From assembly GCF_003063415.1 (NCBI RefSeq), contig NZ_NESK01000018.1:23176-87175 (forward strand): DNA of 64,000 nucleotides. The letters are read 5' to 3'. Positions 35,287 through 43,189 of the stretch are shown here, piece after piece. Numbering within the stretch: the stretch's first letter is position 1; each line of letters begins with the position of its first letter. The notes under the pieces are model-generated. The model saw only the letters and a program-made list of their open reading frames with translations. It did no database searches and was not told where the DNA came from. The translations under genes and the position numbers were made by a program. The DNA is from Limnohabitans sp. 2KL-17 (lineage in GTDB: Bacteria; Pseudomonadota; Gammaproteobacteria; Burkholderiales; Burkholderiaceae_C).

Positions 35287-36885
35287 TTAAAAATCAAAGC
35301 CCAGTTGCTGGCTGGTTGGGGTGTTGGATGCAGAGGACTTGATCGCTTTTTTGCGGCTGGTTTGGGGGGCGTCGCTGTCGCGTGTGAATACGTCGCGTTG
35401 GTGCCCGCTGCCGTGTTTGCGAGAGGCGTGTTTCTCGACAATGGCTTTTTTGCCGGCTTTCACACCAGGTTCAGCCCGGCGCGCATGCAGTGTGGCTTTG
35501 GAGGTGCGGGTGGCCTGGGCCAAATCCACTACGGGCATGGGAACGTCGGCATCCGGCTCACAGCCCACGGTCAGTCCGCACTGGCGCTGCACTTCGGTGG
35601 GCATGCGCCAGGGCTCAAACAGCCAGGCATCGGGTACGCGCCGCATGTGCGGTAACCAGCGGCGCACAAAGATTCCTTTGGGGTCATGGTCTTGCGCTTG
35701 CTTGACTGGGTTGTACACCCGGGTGGTGTTGATGCCAGTGGTGCCCGATTGCATTTGAAGCTGGCTCCAGTGGATGCCGGGTTCGTAGTCTAGAAACTGG
35801 GTGGCCAGCCACTGGCCCACGGGCCGCCAGTCGAGCCACAACGGGTAAGCCGCCACCGACACCAGCATGGCCCGCATGCGAAAGTTGAGCCAGCCCGTTT
35901 CGCGCAGCATGACCACACAGGCGTCCACCATGGGCCAGCCTGTGCGTGCCGAGATCAGGGCTTCAAAGTGCGCATCGTTCCAGCCGTCTTCTCGCAGGCC
36001 GTCATAGCCCCGGTGCATGTTGCGCCATTCGATTTCAGGCTCGCTTTCAAGTTTCTGAATGAAGTGGCAGTGCCAATACAAACGACTCATGAATCCGGTC
36101 AGCCCCGCCCTGTGCCGGTGGGCTTGTGGCGGCAACACATCCAGGGTGGCCCGAGTGCTTTGCACAACTTCGCGCAGGCTGATGCAGCCCCAAGCCAGAT
36201 ACGCCGAAAGGCGTGAACACGCATCGGGTGAAGACAGGGGCGACGAAATCCCGCCCCGGTACCCCAGAGCCCGCGCATTCAAAAAACTGTGCAGGGTTTC
36301 GAGTGCCAGACTTCTTCCACCATGTTGGCGCTGTGCCGGGTTGTGTTTGAGCGCATCAGGTACGGTCATGACCTCGGGGCCGCTGGGCTCAGGGGCATCG
36401 AAGAATTTCAGCGCTGGCAAAACCTCTTGCGGCTTGGCCATTTGGGCTTCCCATCGGCCTTGCCAGGTGTTGCGGTTTTTCAGGCGGCGCACCACACCAA
36501 ATGGCGCGAACTCGGCCCATGTCAGCCCCACGCTTTGGCACCATGCGCCCACTTGCAGATCGCGCTCGTAGGTGAAAGCGTTGCCAGTTTCCATGTGCGA
36601 GACCAGTTCGGCAAAAGGTGCATCCAGATGCAGCGATGCCAGCACTTCTAGGGCTGACCCTGTGCGCACCTGCAAGCTGCCACCCAAGGCGCGCAATTCG
36701 GTGTGCAGTTCAGCCAACGATTCGCTCACAAATTCAAAGTGCTGCAAAGCCGCATCGGGCTGCGCCCACAGACCTGGCTCAACAATGTAGAGGCACAGCA
36801 CTGGCCCCTGGTTGGCAGCATGCACCAGCGCCGCGTGGTCGTGCAGGCGCAGGTCGCGTTTGAACCAGACCACTCTGTAAGTCAC
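35287..36885 (-). CDS. Photolyase/cryptochrome-family flavoprotein with basic C-terminal tail
   Basis: 532 residues starting MTYRVVWFKRDLRLHDHAAL from a GTG. The photolyase alpha/beta domain (1-130) and FAD-binding helical domain (about 205-450) are complete: SRLSAYLAWGCISLREV, RTGWPMVDACVVMLRETGWL, NFRMRAMLVS and TTRVYNPVKQAQDHDPKG are seen. Residues ~465-532 form an extra Lys/Arg/Ser-rich, probably disordered tail ending QQLGFDF. QLGFDF fits the QLxLxL-type hexapeptide that binds the DNA polymerase beta clamp; this is a pattern match only. Its start overlaps the upstream gene by 4 bases (GTGA). Confidence 0.85.
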   Translation of the reverse strand: MTYRVVWFKRDLRLHDHAALVHAANQGPVLCLYIVEPGLWAQPDAALQHFEFVSESLAELHTELRALGGSLQVRTGSALEVLASLHLDAPFAELVSHMETGNAFTYERDLQVGAWCQSVGLTWAEFAPFGVVRRLKNRNTWQGRWEAQMAKPQEVLPALKFFDAPEPSGPEVMTVPDALKHNPAQRQHGGRSLALETLHSFLNARALGYRGGISSPLSSPDACSRLSAYLAWGCISLREVVQSTRATLDVLPPQAHRHRAGLTGFMSRLYWHCHFIQKLESEPEIEWRNMHRGYDGLREDGWNDAHFEALISARTGWPMVDACVVMLRETGWLNFRMRAMLVSVAAYPLWLDWRPVGQWLATQFLDYEPGIHWSQLQMQSGTTGINTTRVYNPVKQAQDHDPKGIFVRRWLPHMRRVPDAWLFEPWRMPTEVQRQCGLTVGCEPDADVPMPVVDLAQATRTSKATLHARRAEPGVKAGKKAIVEKHASRKHGSGHQRDVFTRDSDAPQTSRKKAIKSSASNTPTSQQLGFDF

Positions 36886-37421
36886 AACCCTGTCCTTGAT
36901 GCGGTGAATGCGTAGCGGTTGCCTTCAATGGGCACGCAATGCAACAAAGCCCGGGGCAGATCCGGCGCCTGTTGGCGCAGATACCTGCGAACAAAGTCAG
37001 CGGCTAGCCAAGGCGCTGTAGAACCACTCCAAACGGCATTTTCCTGAATATTCCAATCGCCATGCGTCTGGCGTAACACCACGATGCTGGGGTTCAAGGT
37101 TTTGAAAGCCACTTCGGCAATGGCCCATTCGGCTTGCGTGTGCAGTTCAAGCAATGTGGCTTCCAAGGAGTCAGGCAGGCTGTGTTGTTGGATGGTGTGC
37201 AGAATTGCCGTGGCCTTGGTGGGTGTGGCGATGTCGTCGTGCACCGGGCGGCAGTCTTGGTGGAGTTGCCGCCAGTGCTCGGCTATCCAGCCTTTGGGGT
37301 CAAACTGCTGCCCGTTGACCTCCAGCAGGGTTCCGTTGTCGTGTCCAACCCAGTCGAAGTGGCTGTCGATGATCAGGACGCCGAGCACCCCCAGCAGGGT
37401 GGCGGCAACATGGCGTTTCAT
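36882..37421 (-). CDS. Exported/membrane-anchored hypothetical protein of the light operon
   Basis: 179 residues. An N-terminal hydrophobic segment (KRHVAATLLGVLGVLIIDSH) could be a signal anchor. The rest is soluble, with motifs DPKGWIAEHWRQLHQDCRP and LHTQAEWAIAEVAFKTLNPS. No family recognised. It lies 24 bases after the LitR-like gene and overlaps the photolyase gene by 4 bases, so co-expression with light-response genes is likely. Confidence 0.75.
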   Translation of the reverse strand: MKRHVAATLLGVLGVLIIDSHFDWVGHDNGTLLEVNGQQFDPKGWIAEHWRQLHQDCRPVHDDIATPTKATAILHTIQQHSLPDSLEATLLELHTQAEWAIAEVAFKTLNPSIVVLRQTHGDWNIQENAVWSGSTAPWLAADFVRRYLRQQAPDLPRALLHCVPIEGNRYAFTASRTGL

Positions 37422-37445
37422 GTGCTGATTTTTTTGTTGAAAGAA

Positions 37446-38444
37446 TCAAACACTTTCTGCCAATGAAATGCCTTCGTGGGTGGCAACCATGAGCAGTGCC
37501 TTTTCAAACAAGGCTCTGGCTGAAGCGGCCATGGTGTTCAGCTGCCGGTGCAGTTCGGCATCCTTGGGGCTTTCGTTCAGGCAATCGCGGCTGTAGTCTT
37601 CAAATTGAGCCAGTTGACCAATGAGTTCGGCCACGTGTCGAGGGCATTCGCACATCACCTGGCTCGGGATGTTGGCCACTCGCTGCAGAACGACATCTGA
37701 AAATTGGCGGGAGGGAATCGGCGTGGCTAAACTCTCCACCACCCACGTTGGGGCATAAAGCGAAGGCCGTGCACTCTGAATGATGGTTGTCAGGCCCAGG
37801 TCGTTCAGGGGTTCACGGTGCACCAAAAAAGATGCACGGCCCAGCCTGGCGATGGCGTTCAATTGCCCAAAGCTGTAAAGCACCACGGTTTGGCGCGCGG
37901 CCAACTGTTGAGACAAGGCCAAAATCTGATCAGCGATGCTGTCGTTCAAGCCATTCACCGACACCATCAATACATCAGGGGCTTGGTCCAGTTGCGCGCC
38001 ACTCGCTTCGGCAAGATCGGGCCAGACCCGCTGGATGTGCAGGGCTTGCCCGAGTCTTGCCGAGCTGAATGTTTCAGACTGCAGGCGACTGGCCAGACTG
38101 GCCAGACTGGCACCGATCACCACCCATGCGCCATTGGCCAGAGCCGGCTGCTGAGCTGGCGAGCTCGCAATGCTTGTGACTGTGTTCAGAAGTTGTTTCA
38201 ATTGCGCGGCGGACAAACCCGCAATCAGACTGATGCCATGTCCTTGGCCCGTGAGTGACTTCAGCAAAGTGGCTTTTTGCAAATCATCTTCGTTGTACAG
38301 CCTGTGATGCCCTTGGGTGGTGGTGGGCGAAAAAGCGTTGTAGCGCGTTTGCCAGACGCGCAGGGTAGGCACTGGCACGCCGCTGAGCTTGGAAACCACG
38401 CCGATGCGATAAAGCACCTGACTTTTTAAGAGGGTATTTGTCAT
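37446..38444 (-). CDS. MerR-family regulator, LitR/CarH-like with degenerate cobalamin domain
   Basis: 332 residues. The MerR HTH occupies about residues 10-80: YRIGVVSKLSGVPVPTLRVW and GHHRLYNEDDLQKATLLKSL are very close to LitR. The middle (about 105-235) resembles a B12-binding Rossmann fold but lacks the DxHxxG motif that ligates cobalamin in LitR/CarH. The last ~85 residues carry CECPRHVAELIGQLAQFEDY, a conserved-looking Cys-x-Cys-Pro-x-His. It is upstream of three light-linked genes and divergent from the Rrf2 gene. It likely controls the photolyase operon, but how it senses light, if at all, is unclear. Confidence 0.82.
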   Translation of the reverse strand: MTNTLLKSQVLYRIGVVSKLSGVPVPTLRVWQTRYNAFSPTTTQGHHRLYNEDDLQKATLLKSLTGQGHGISLIAGLSAAQLKQLLNTVTSIASSPAQQPALANGAWVVIGASLASLASRLQSETFSSARLGQALHIQRVWPDLAEASGAQLDQAPDVLMVSVNGLNDSIADQILALSQQLAARQTVVLYSFGQLNAIARLGRASFLVHREPLNDLGLTTIIQSARPSLYAPTWVVESLATPIPSRQFSDVVLQRVANIPSQVMCECPRHVAELIGQLAQFEDYSRDCLNESPKDAELHRQLNTMAASARALFEKALLMVATHEGISLAESV

Positions 38445-38524
38445 TGTCTTGTTTATGTATTGAGTAGATATTTTACGGTATAAATAGAAATTTTAAGAAA
38501 ATAAATAGGTTATGAATGGATTTT

Positions 38525-38540
38525 TATGGTTTAAACCATA
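38525..38540. promoter_or_regulatory. 16-bp perfect palindrome, likely operator before the Rrf2 gene
   Basis: TATGGTTTAAACCATA is a perfect palindrome lying 28 bases before the Rrf2-type start and overlapping a TACAAT -10-like hexamer (38539-38544). Rrf2 regulators commonly autoregulate from such sites. The surrounding ~120 bases are AT-rich and also carry the divergent LitR-like promoter. Confidence 0.55.
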
Positions 38541-38568
38541 CAATGTCCATTCAAATGTGGAGCAAATA

Positions 38569-39063
38569 ATGATCCTGAAGAAAACAGCCAAGGCCGTCGA
38601 TATTGCGGTTTTCATTACTTCACGCTCAGCGATAGAGCCTGTGACGACAGAAGAGATTGCTTCGGGTTTGGGGCTGTCATCCTCATACACCGAGTCAATA
38701 CTCAAAGAGCTACGCGAAGCAGGTTTGATCCGTGCCCACCGCGGTCCGGGTGGGGGCTATCAAATTCGTGGCAACCCTGAAGACATCAGCTTGTGGGATG
38801 TGGTGAAACACTTTGAAGTGGTGCACAGCTTTGACGAGGTGTACCCTGACAACTCACACCCTATGAAAGTGCTGGAGTCTGAAATTCAGCGTCACCTCCA
38901 AGAAGCCTTGGCATCGCAAACCCTGGACGATGTGGCTGTTCCCTTCATGCCACGTGGCGCCAGCGTGTCGTCCATGCTGGGCCAATTTCGCCTTAAACCG
39001 ATGCCTGCACTCTTCATACCGAAGGCGCCAAACTCTGTTTTCCAACTGAGCATGATGCTTTAA
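38569..39063 (+). CDS. Rrf2-family transcriptional regulator without Fe-S cysteines
   Basis: 164 residues from MILKKTAKAVDIAVFITSRS. The winged HTH (about 25-80) reads EIASGLGLSSSYTESILKEL and RAHRGPGGGYQIRGNPEDIS, diagnostic of Rrf2/IscR. The region where IscR and NsrR hold three cysteines has none (VHSFDEVYPDNSHPMK), so Fe-S sensing is unlikely. The C-terminal tail of ~60 residues is long for the family. It lies 88 bases upstream of the PHA synthase on the same strand and may regulate it. A first ATG at 38512 precedes the -10 and is rejected. Confidence 0.82.
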   Translation: MILKKTAKAVDIAVFITSRSAIEPVTTEEIASGLGLSSSYTESILKELREAGLIRAHRGPGGGYQIRGNPEDISLWDVVKHFEVVHSFDEVYPDNSHPMKVLESEIQRHLQEALASQTLDDVAVPFMPRGASVSSMLGQFRLKPMPALFIPKAPNSVFQLSMML

Positions 39064-39068
39064 CCATG

Positions 39069-39090
39069 CCGATGGGCAGATACCCATCGG
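39069..39090. other. 8-bp perfect hairpin after the Rrf2 gene
   Basis: CCGATGGG-CAGATA-CCCATCGG, starting 5 bases after the Rrf2 stop. There is no T-tract, so it may act as an mRNA-stabilising or rho-linked structure between the Rrf2 and PHA synthase genes. Confidence 0.5.
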
Positions 39091-39151
39091 TGGACGCAAA
39101 CACACCTTAAGGTCAGTGTTCATGGGCCACAGTCCGGTCTAGCATCACCGG

Positions 39152-40903
39152 GTGACTATTTTTCGCCACACCTTTCCCGTTGATACCCCACGGCCAGGCC
39201 CCATGCTGGACCGCTGGGCCCATACACAGTTATCGCCGTTCACGAGAGGGGTATCGACAGCGTCCTTGCGCATGGCGTTTGACGATTGGATCACCCATTT
39301 GTCACTGAATCCTGCTGAACAACTCAAGTTGCTTCAGTTGGCTGTGCAAAGCATGCAGCAGCTTTCCAACTACGCGTTCCAAGCCAAAAAAAAAGATTGC
39401 AAACCGTGCATAGAACCGATGGTGCACGACACCCGTTTTTCGCACCCGAGCTGGCAAGCTTGGCCATTCAATGCCATCAGCCAGTCGTTTTTGTTGACAC
39501 AGCAATGGTGGCATGAGGCCACCACCGGGGTGCGAGGCGTATCGCCGCACCACGAGTCAGTGGTCAATTTCACAGCCAGGCAATGCCTTGACATGTTGTC
39601 TCCAGCCAATTTTGTGATGACGAATCCCGAGGTGCTGGAACGTACGGAAAAAACCATGGGGGGCAACTTGCGTCAGGGCTTTGTGAATTGGCTTGAAGAC
39701 ACTCAACGCTGGCAGTCAGGTCAGCCTCCCAAAGGTGCTGAAGCCTTTCAGGTGGGGCGCAACGTGGCCATCACGCCGGGTCAAGTGATTTACCGCAACC
39801 ACTTGATCGAGTTGATTCAGTTCACCCCCGTCACCCCTCAGGTGAGACCCGAGCCTGTGCTGATCGTGCCGTCGTGGATCATGAAATACTACATTCTTGA
39901 TTTATCACCTCACAACTCGTTGATCAAGTACCTGGTGGATAACGGGCATACCGTGTTTGCCATGTCCTGGGCCAACCCAGATGCCGATGACCGTGACCTG
40001 GACATGGACGATTATTTGCGAATGGGTGTGATGGACGCGTTAGAGGTGGTGTGCGCTGTGGTGCCCAGACACAAAGTGCATGCGGTTGGGTATTGTCTGG
40101 GCGGTACGCTGCTGGCCATCGCTGCAGCAGCCATGGGCAGAGATGCTGACGACCGATTGGCCAGCATGACTTTGCTGGCTGCACAAACCGATTTCTCCGA
40201 GCCCGGTGAGCTTGAATTGTTCATTGACGACAGCCAGGTGGCACATCTTGAGGACATCATGTGGGATCGGGGTTATCTGGACAGCACCCAGTTGGCGGGT
40301 GCATTCCAGTGGATGAATTCAAACGACCTGATCTGGTCGCGCTTGCTCAAGGATTATTTGCTGGGTGAGCGAACGCCCATGACTGACCTGATGGCCTGGA
40401 ACGCCGACGGCACCCGCTTGCCCTACCGCATGCATGCTGAGTATTTAAGGCGAATGTTTTTAAAAAATGACCTGGCCAGTGGGCGTTACCGTGCATGCGG
40501 CAAACCAGTGGCATTGACCGCGATTCAATGTCCGATTTATGGCATTGGCACGGTGCGCGACCATGTGTCGCCTTGGCGGTCGGTGCACAAGTTGCACCTG
40601 CTGACGAATGTGGACACCACCTTTTTATTGACGTCTGGTGGCCACAACGTGGGCATCGTCAACCCGCCAGGTGTGCCTGGGCGAAGCTACCAAGTGCTGA
40701 CCCGTTTGCACGATGGCCCCTATCTGGAACCCGATGCCTGGTTGCAGGCTGCAGCCCAATACGAAGGCTCCTGGTGGACGCATTGGCTGGCTTGGCTGCA
40801 AGCCCACTCGGGTGAGTCCGGTCCTCTGCCAGCCATGGGAGCACCCGACATGGGCTTGTCGTCTTTGTGCAAAGCACCAGGGCAATATGTTCTGGAAAAA
40901 TAA
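39152..40903 (+). CDS. phaC: Poly(3-hydroxyalkanoate) synthase, class I
   Basis: 583 residues. The N-terminal PhaC domain (about 95-265) is followed by the alpha/beta-hydrolase core. The lipase-like box is GYCLGG with nucleophile Cys315; Asp470 in RDHVSPW and His498 in GGHNVGIVNPPG complete the triad. It polymerises 3-hydroxyacyl-CoA (usually 3-hydroxybutyryl-CoA) into granules. The GTG at 39152 gives full length but has no strong ribosome site; ATG at 39203 is an alternative. phaA and phaB are not nearby, and no phasin is seen. A DUF2789 gene follows 11 bases later. Confidence 0.92.
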   Translation: MTIFRHTFPVDTPRPGPMLDRWAHTQLSPFTRGVSTASLRMAFDDWITHLSLNPAEQLKLLQLAVQSMQQLSNYAFQAKKKDCKPCIEPMVHDTRFSHPSWQAWPFNAISQSFLLTQQWWHEATTGVRGVSPHHESVVNFTARQCLDMLSPANFVMTNPEVLERTEKTMGGNLRQGFVNWLEDTQRWQSGQPPKGAEAFQVGRNVAITPGQVIYRNHLIELIQFTPVTPQVRPEPVLIVPSWIMKYYILDLSPHNSLIKYLVDNGHTVFAMSWANPDADDRDLDMDDYLRMGVMDALEVVCAVVPRHKVHAVGYCLGGTLLAIAAAAMGRDADDRLASMTLLAAQTDFSEPGELELFIDDSQVAHLEDIMWDRGYLDSTQLAGAFQWMNSNDLIWSRLLKDYLLGERTPMTDLMAWNADGTRLPYRMHAEYLRRMFLKNDLASGRYRACGKPVALTAIQCPIYGIGTVRDHVSPWRSVHKLHLLTNVDTTFLLTSGGHNVGIVNPPGVPGRSYQVLTRLHDGPYLEPDAWLQAAAQYEGSWWTHWLAWLQAHSGESGPLPAMGAPDMGLSSLCKAPGQYVLEK

Positions 40904-40914
40904 GGTGCAAATAC

Positions 40915-41151
40915 ATGGACAAAATCATCCATCCATTTCGTGAACTTTTTGCACAGCTGGGTTTGCCCAGTGACGTTGCAAGCATTACGAAGTTCATCCA
41001 GGTTCACAGTCCCTTGCCGGGACACATTGCGCTGCCAGATGCCGATTTCTGGACGCCTGCTCAAGCCGATTTTTTACGCGAAACGTTGCAGGAAGATGCC
41101 GAATGGGCCAATCAAGTGGACCAATTGAGCGAGGCCTTGAGGGCCAACTGA
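40915..41151 (+). CDS. DUF2789 family protein
   Basis: 78 residues starting MDKIIHPFRELFAQLGLPSD. Segments FIQVHSPLPGHIALPDADFW and TPAQADFLRETLQEDAEWA match my memory of the DUF2789 family, small cytosolic proteins of unknown role. It lies 11 bases after phaC, suggesting co-transcription. No motif indicates catalysis. Confidence 0.8.
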   Translation: MDKIIHPFRELFAQLGLPSDVASITKFIQVHSPLPGHIALPDADFWTPAQADFLRETLQEDAEWANQVDQLSEALRAN

Positions 41152-41341
41152 CACGCTGTATCCAATGGTCGCCTAAGTTGGGGTGGTGGGTGCTCACGGC
41201 GCATTGACCAGACTTTTTTCGCCTGAGTCCAAAAGCAATTTTTTGACTGGCTGAAACGCTTATGAATCGGTTTGGGCAAATAACTGAGAGGAAGGGTTCA
41301 CGCTGCTTTAAAGCTTGGGCAGTCAAGTCTCAAAGTAGACC

Positions 41342-41381
41342 GTGTCATAAAAACTTAACGCCATCTACTTTTTGATGTCAT
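41342..41381 (+). promoter_or_regulatory. Pho-box-like site upstream of olsB
   Basis: GTGTCAT-AAAA-ACTTAAC at 41342-41359 matches 6/7 and 4/7 of the two CTGTCA-type half-sites. A second TGTCAT begins at 41376, 33 bases (three helical turns) after the first TGTCAT. The -10 is weak (TTTGAT at 41371). This is the weakest of the candidates here, supported by the phosphate-starvation role of the genes it precedes. Confidence 0.45.
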
Positions 41382-41426
41382 CGTTCCTTTGGATCATTGC
41401 GCCATTGATCTGAAGGAGAAATGGTC

Positions 41427-42272
41427 ATGAAAGAGTTGTCAAACCCCACGTTTTCATTGACGCCTGTCAACTTACCCGCAGGACCACTTCATTCAGCGCA
41501 AGGCCATCCCTCTGTGGATTTTTTGCCGCGTCGCACTCAAGGGGCCATTGAGGTCACTTGGGCAAAACATCAAGATGAAGTGCGTGAAGCCCAGAAATTG
41601 AGATTTGACGTTTTTGGTACGGAAATGGGCGCACGTCTTTCCACCAAACTGCCTGGCCATGACATCGACCTGTTTGACGATTACTGTGAGCATCTGTTGG
41701 TGCGTCACAGTGCATCGGGCATGGTGATCGGGACTTACCGCGTCTTGACACCCGAGCAGGCACAACGCGTTGGCAGCACATACAGCGACACCGAATTTGA
41801 TTTGACCCGCCTGCGCAGTATGCGAAAACGCATGGTGGAACTGGGTCGAAGCTGCGTGCATGCCGAGCACCGACAGGGTGGCGTCATCATGGCTTTGTGG
41901 GGGGCCTTGTTCGAATTCATGGACCGCAACCGTCTTGACACCATGATCGGTTGCGCCAGTATTCCGATGCTGCACAACGGAGTGATCAATGGGAACGCGG
42001 CGGCCAGCATGTGGCGTCAACTTCGGCAGACCCACTTGGCAGACATTCAACACCATGTGCGTCCACGTTTGCCGTTGCCGATTGATTTGATGGACCATGA
42101 CTTGACGATCGAGCCACCGGCACTGATCAAGGGGTATTTGAGGTTGGGTGCCAAGGTTTTGGGGGCGCCGGCTTGGGACCCTGATTTCAACACGGCCGAC
42201 TTGCCGATGATGATGCGTACCGCCGACTTGCCTGCACGTTACCGCAAGCATTTTTCAGCCGGTACCAAATGA
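41427..42272 (+). CDS. olsB: OlsB-like ornithine N-acyltransferase (ornithine lipid synthesis)
   Basis: 281 residues. WAKHQDEVREAQKLRFDVFG and EMGARLSTKLPGHDIDLFDDYCEHL are typical of the OlsB-type GNAT family; ELGRSCVHAEHRQGGVIMALW holds the acyl-carrier-binding turn. OlsB transfers a 3-hydroxyacyl chain from ACP to ornithine, the first step to phosphorus-free ornithine lipids. ATG at 41427 has AAGGAG 8 bases upstream; the ATG at 41421 is too close to it. plcP overlaps its stop. No olsA is adjacent. Confidence 0.82.
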   Translation: MKELSNPTFSLTPVNLPAGPLHSAQGHPSVDFLPRRTQGAIEVTWAKHQDEVREAQKLRFDVFGTEMGARLSTKLPGHDIDLFDDYCEHLLVRHSASGMVIGTYRVLTPEQAQRVGSTYSDTEFDLTRLRSMRKRMVELGRSCVHAEHRQGGVIMALWGALFEFMDRNRLDTMIGCASIPMLHNGVINGNAAASMWRQLRQTHLADIQHHVRPRLPLPIDLMDHDLTIEPPALIKGYLRLGAKVLGAPAWDPDFNTADLPMMMRTADLPARYRKHFSAGTK

Positions 42273-43189
42273 TGGCAGGGCACAAAGCACCGCCATGCAA
42301 TGCCCTTTTCAAGACCTCGTACGCAGGCATGGATGAGACCTTGGTGACTGAAGTCACTGCATTTGAAGGACGACAACAAACTGACGATGACGATGACTCT
42401 TCGGCGGATGGAAATCGCCTGCGGGCTATTTTCATATCAGACTTGCACATCGGAACGCCTGGTTTTCAGGCAGAGGCCTTGCTCGATTTTTTGAAACACC
42501 ACCCCAGCGATATGTTGTACTTGGTGGGCGACATCGTGGATGGTTGGCAGTTGCGCAGGCGTTGGTTCTGGCCACAAAGTCACAACGATGTGGTGCAAAA
42601 ATTGCTGCGCAGGGCGCGCAAGGGCTGCCGTGTCATTTATGTGCCGGGTAACCACGACGAATTTGCCCGGCATTTTGTGGGTCACGCTTTCGGTGGTGTG
42701 GAAGTGCTGCACGAAGCGGCTCACACCACAGCCAAAGGCCTCAGATTGTGGGTGGTGCATGGTGATTATTTTGACGGTGTGATCCAGTGTGCCAAATGGC
42801 TTGCCTATGTGGGCGACTGGCTTTACGAATTGACCCTGAAGGTGAACCGGCACCTCAACAGCTTCAGGGCGCGCATCGGACTGGATGACTGGTCTTTGTC
42901 GGCCTTCCTCAAGCACAAGGTCAAAAAAGCCGTCAATTTCATCAGTGATTTTGAAGTAGCCGTGGCGCAAGAGGCACAACGGCGTGGATTTGATGGTGTG
43001 GTTTGCGGTCACATTCACCATGCCGAAATTCGCGATGTCAATGGCATTCTTTATTGCAATGATGGCGACTGGGTGGAGAGTCGAACAGCCCTTGTGGAGC
43101 ATGCGGATGGGCGCCTGGAGATCATCAGGTGGGGTGCCAAAAATTTGCCATTAAAACGAGCTGCTGACCTTGTGGCGGTGGCCGCATGA
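42269..43189 (+). CDS. plcP: Calcineurin-like phosphoesterase, PlcP-type phospholipase C
   Basis: 306 residues. Metal motifs are in order: ISDLHIGT, VGDIVDGW, VPGNHDEF, VVHGDYFDG and VCGHIHHAE. The fold is related to LpxH, but the length, the ~45-residue N-terminal leader and the context (olsB upstream, GT4 glycosyltransferase downstream, both 4-base overlaps) match the PlcP-Agt pair. PlcP removes the phosphate head group from phospholipids to give diacylglycerol during phosphate starvation. An LpxH-like UDP-diacylglucosamine hydrolase remains possible by sequence alone. Confidence 0.8.
   Translation: MMAGHKAPPCNALFKTSYAGMDETLVTEVTAFEGRQQTDDDDDSSADGNRLRAIFISDLHIGTPGFQAEALLDFLKHHPSDMLYLVGDIVDGWQLRRRWFWPQSHNDVVQKLLRRARKGCRVIYVPGNHDEFARHFVGHAFGGVEVLHEAAHTTAKGLRLWVVHGDYFDGVIQCAKWLAYVGDWLYELTLKVNRHLNSFRARIGLDDWSLSAFLKHKVKKAVNFISDFEVAVAQEAQRRGFDGVVCGHIHHAEIRDVNGILYCNDGDWVESRTALVEHADGRLEIIRWGAKNLPLKRAADLVAVAA

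Noticed and set aside
33969..35441. N-terminally extended CRY-DASH (490 codons)
   Set aside because: The extension overlaps the 3' end of the upstream photolyase gene and precedes the conserved family start at 35282.
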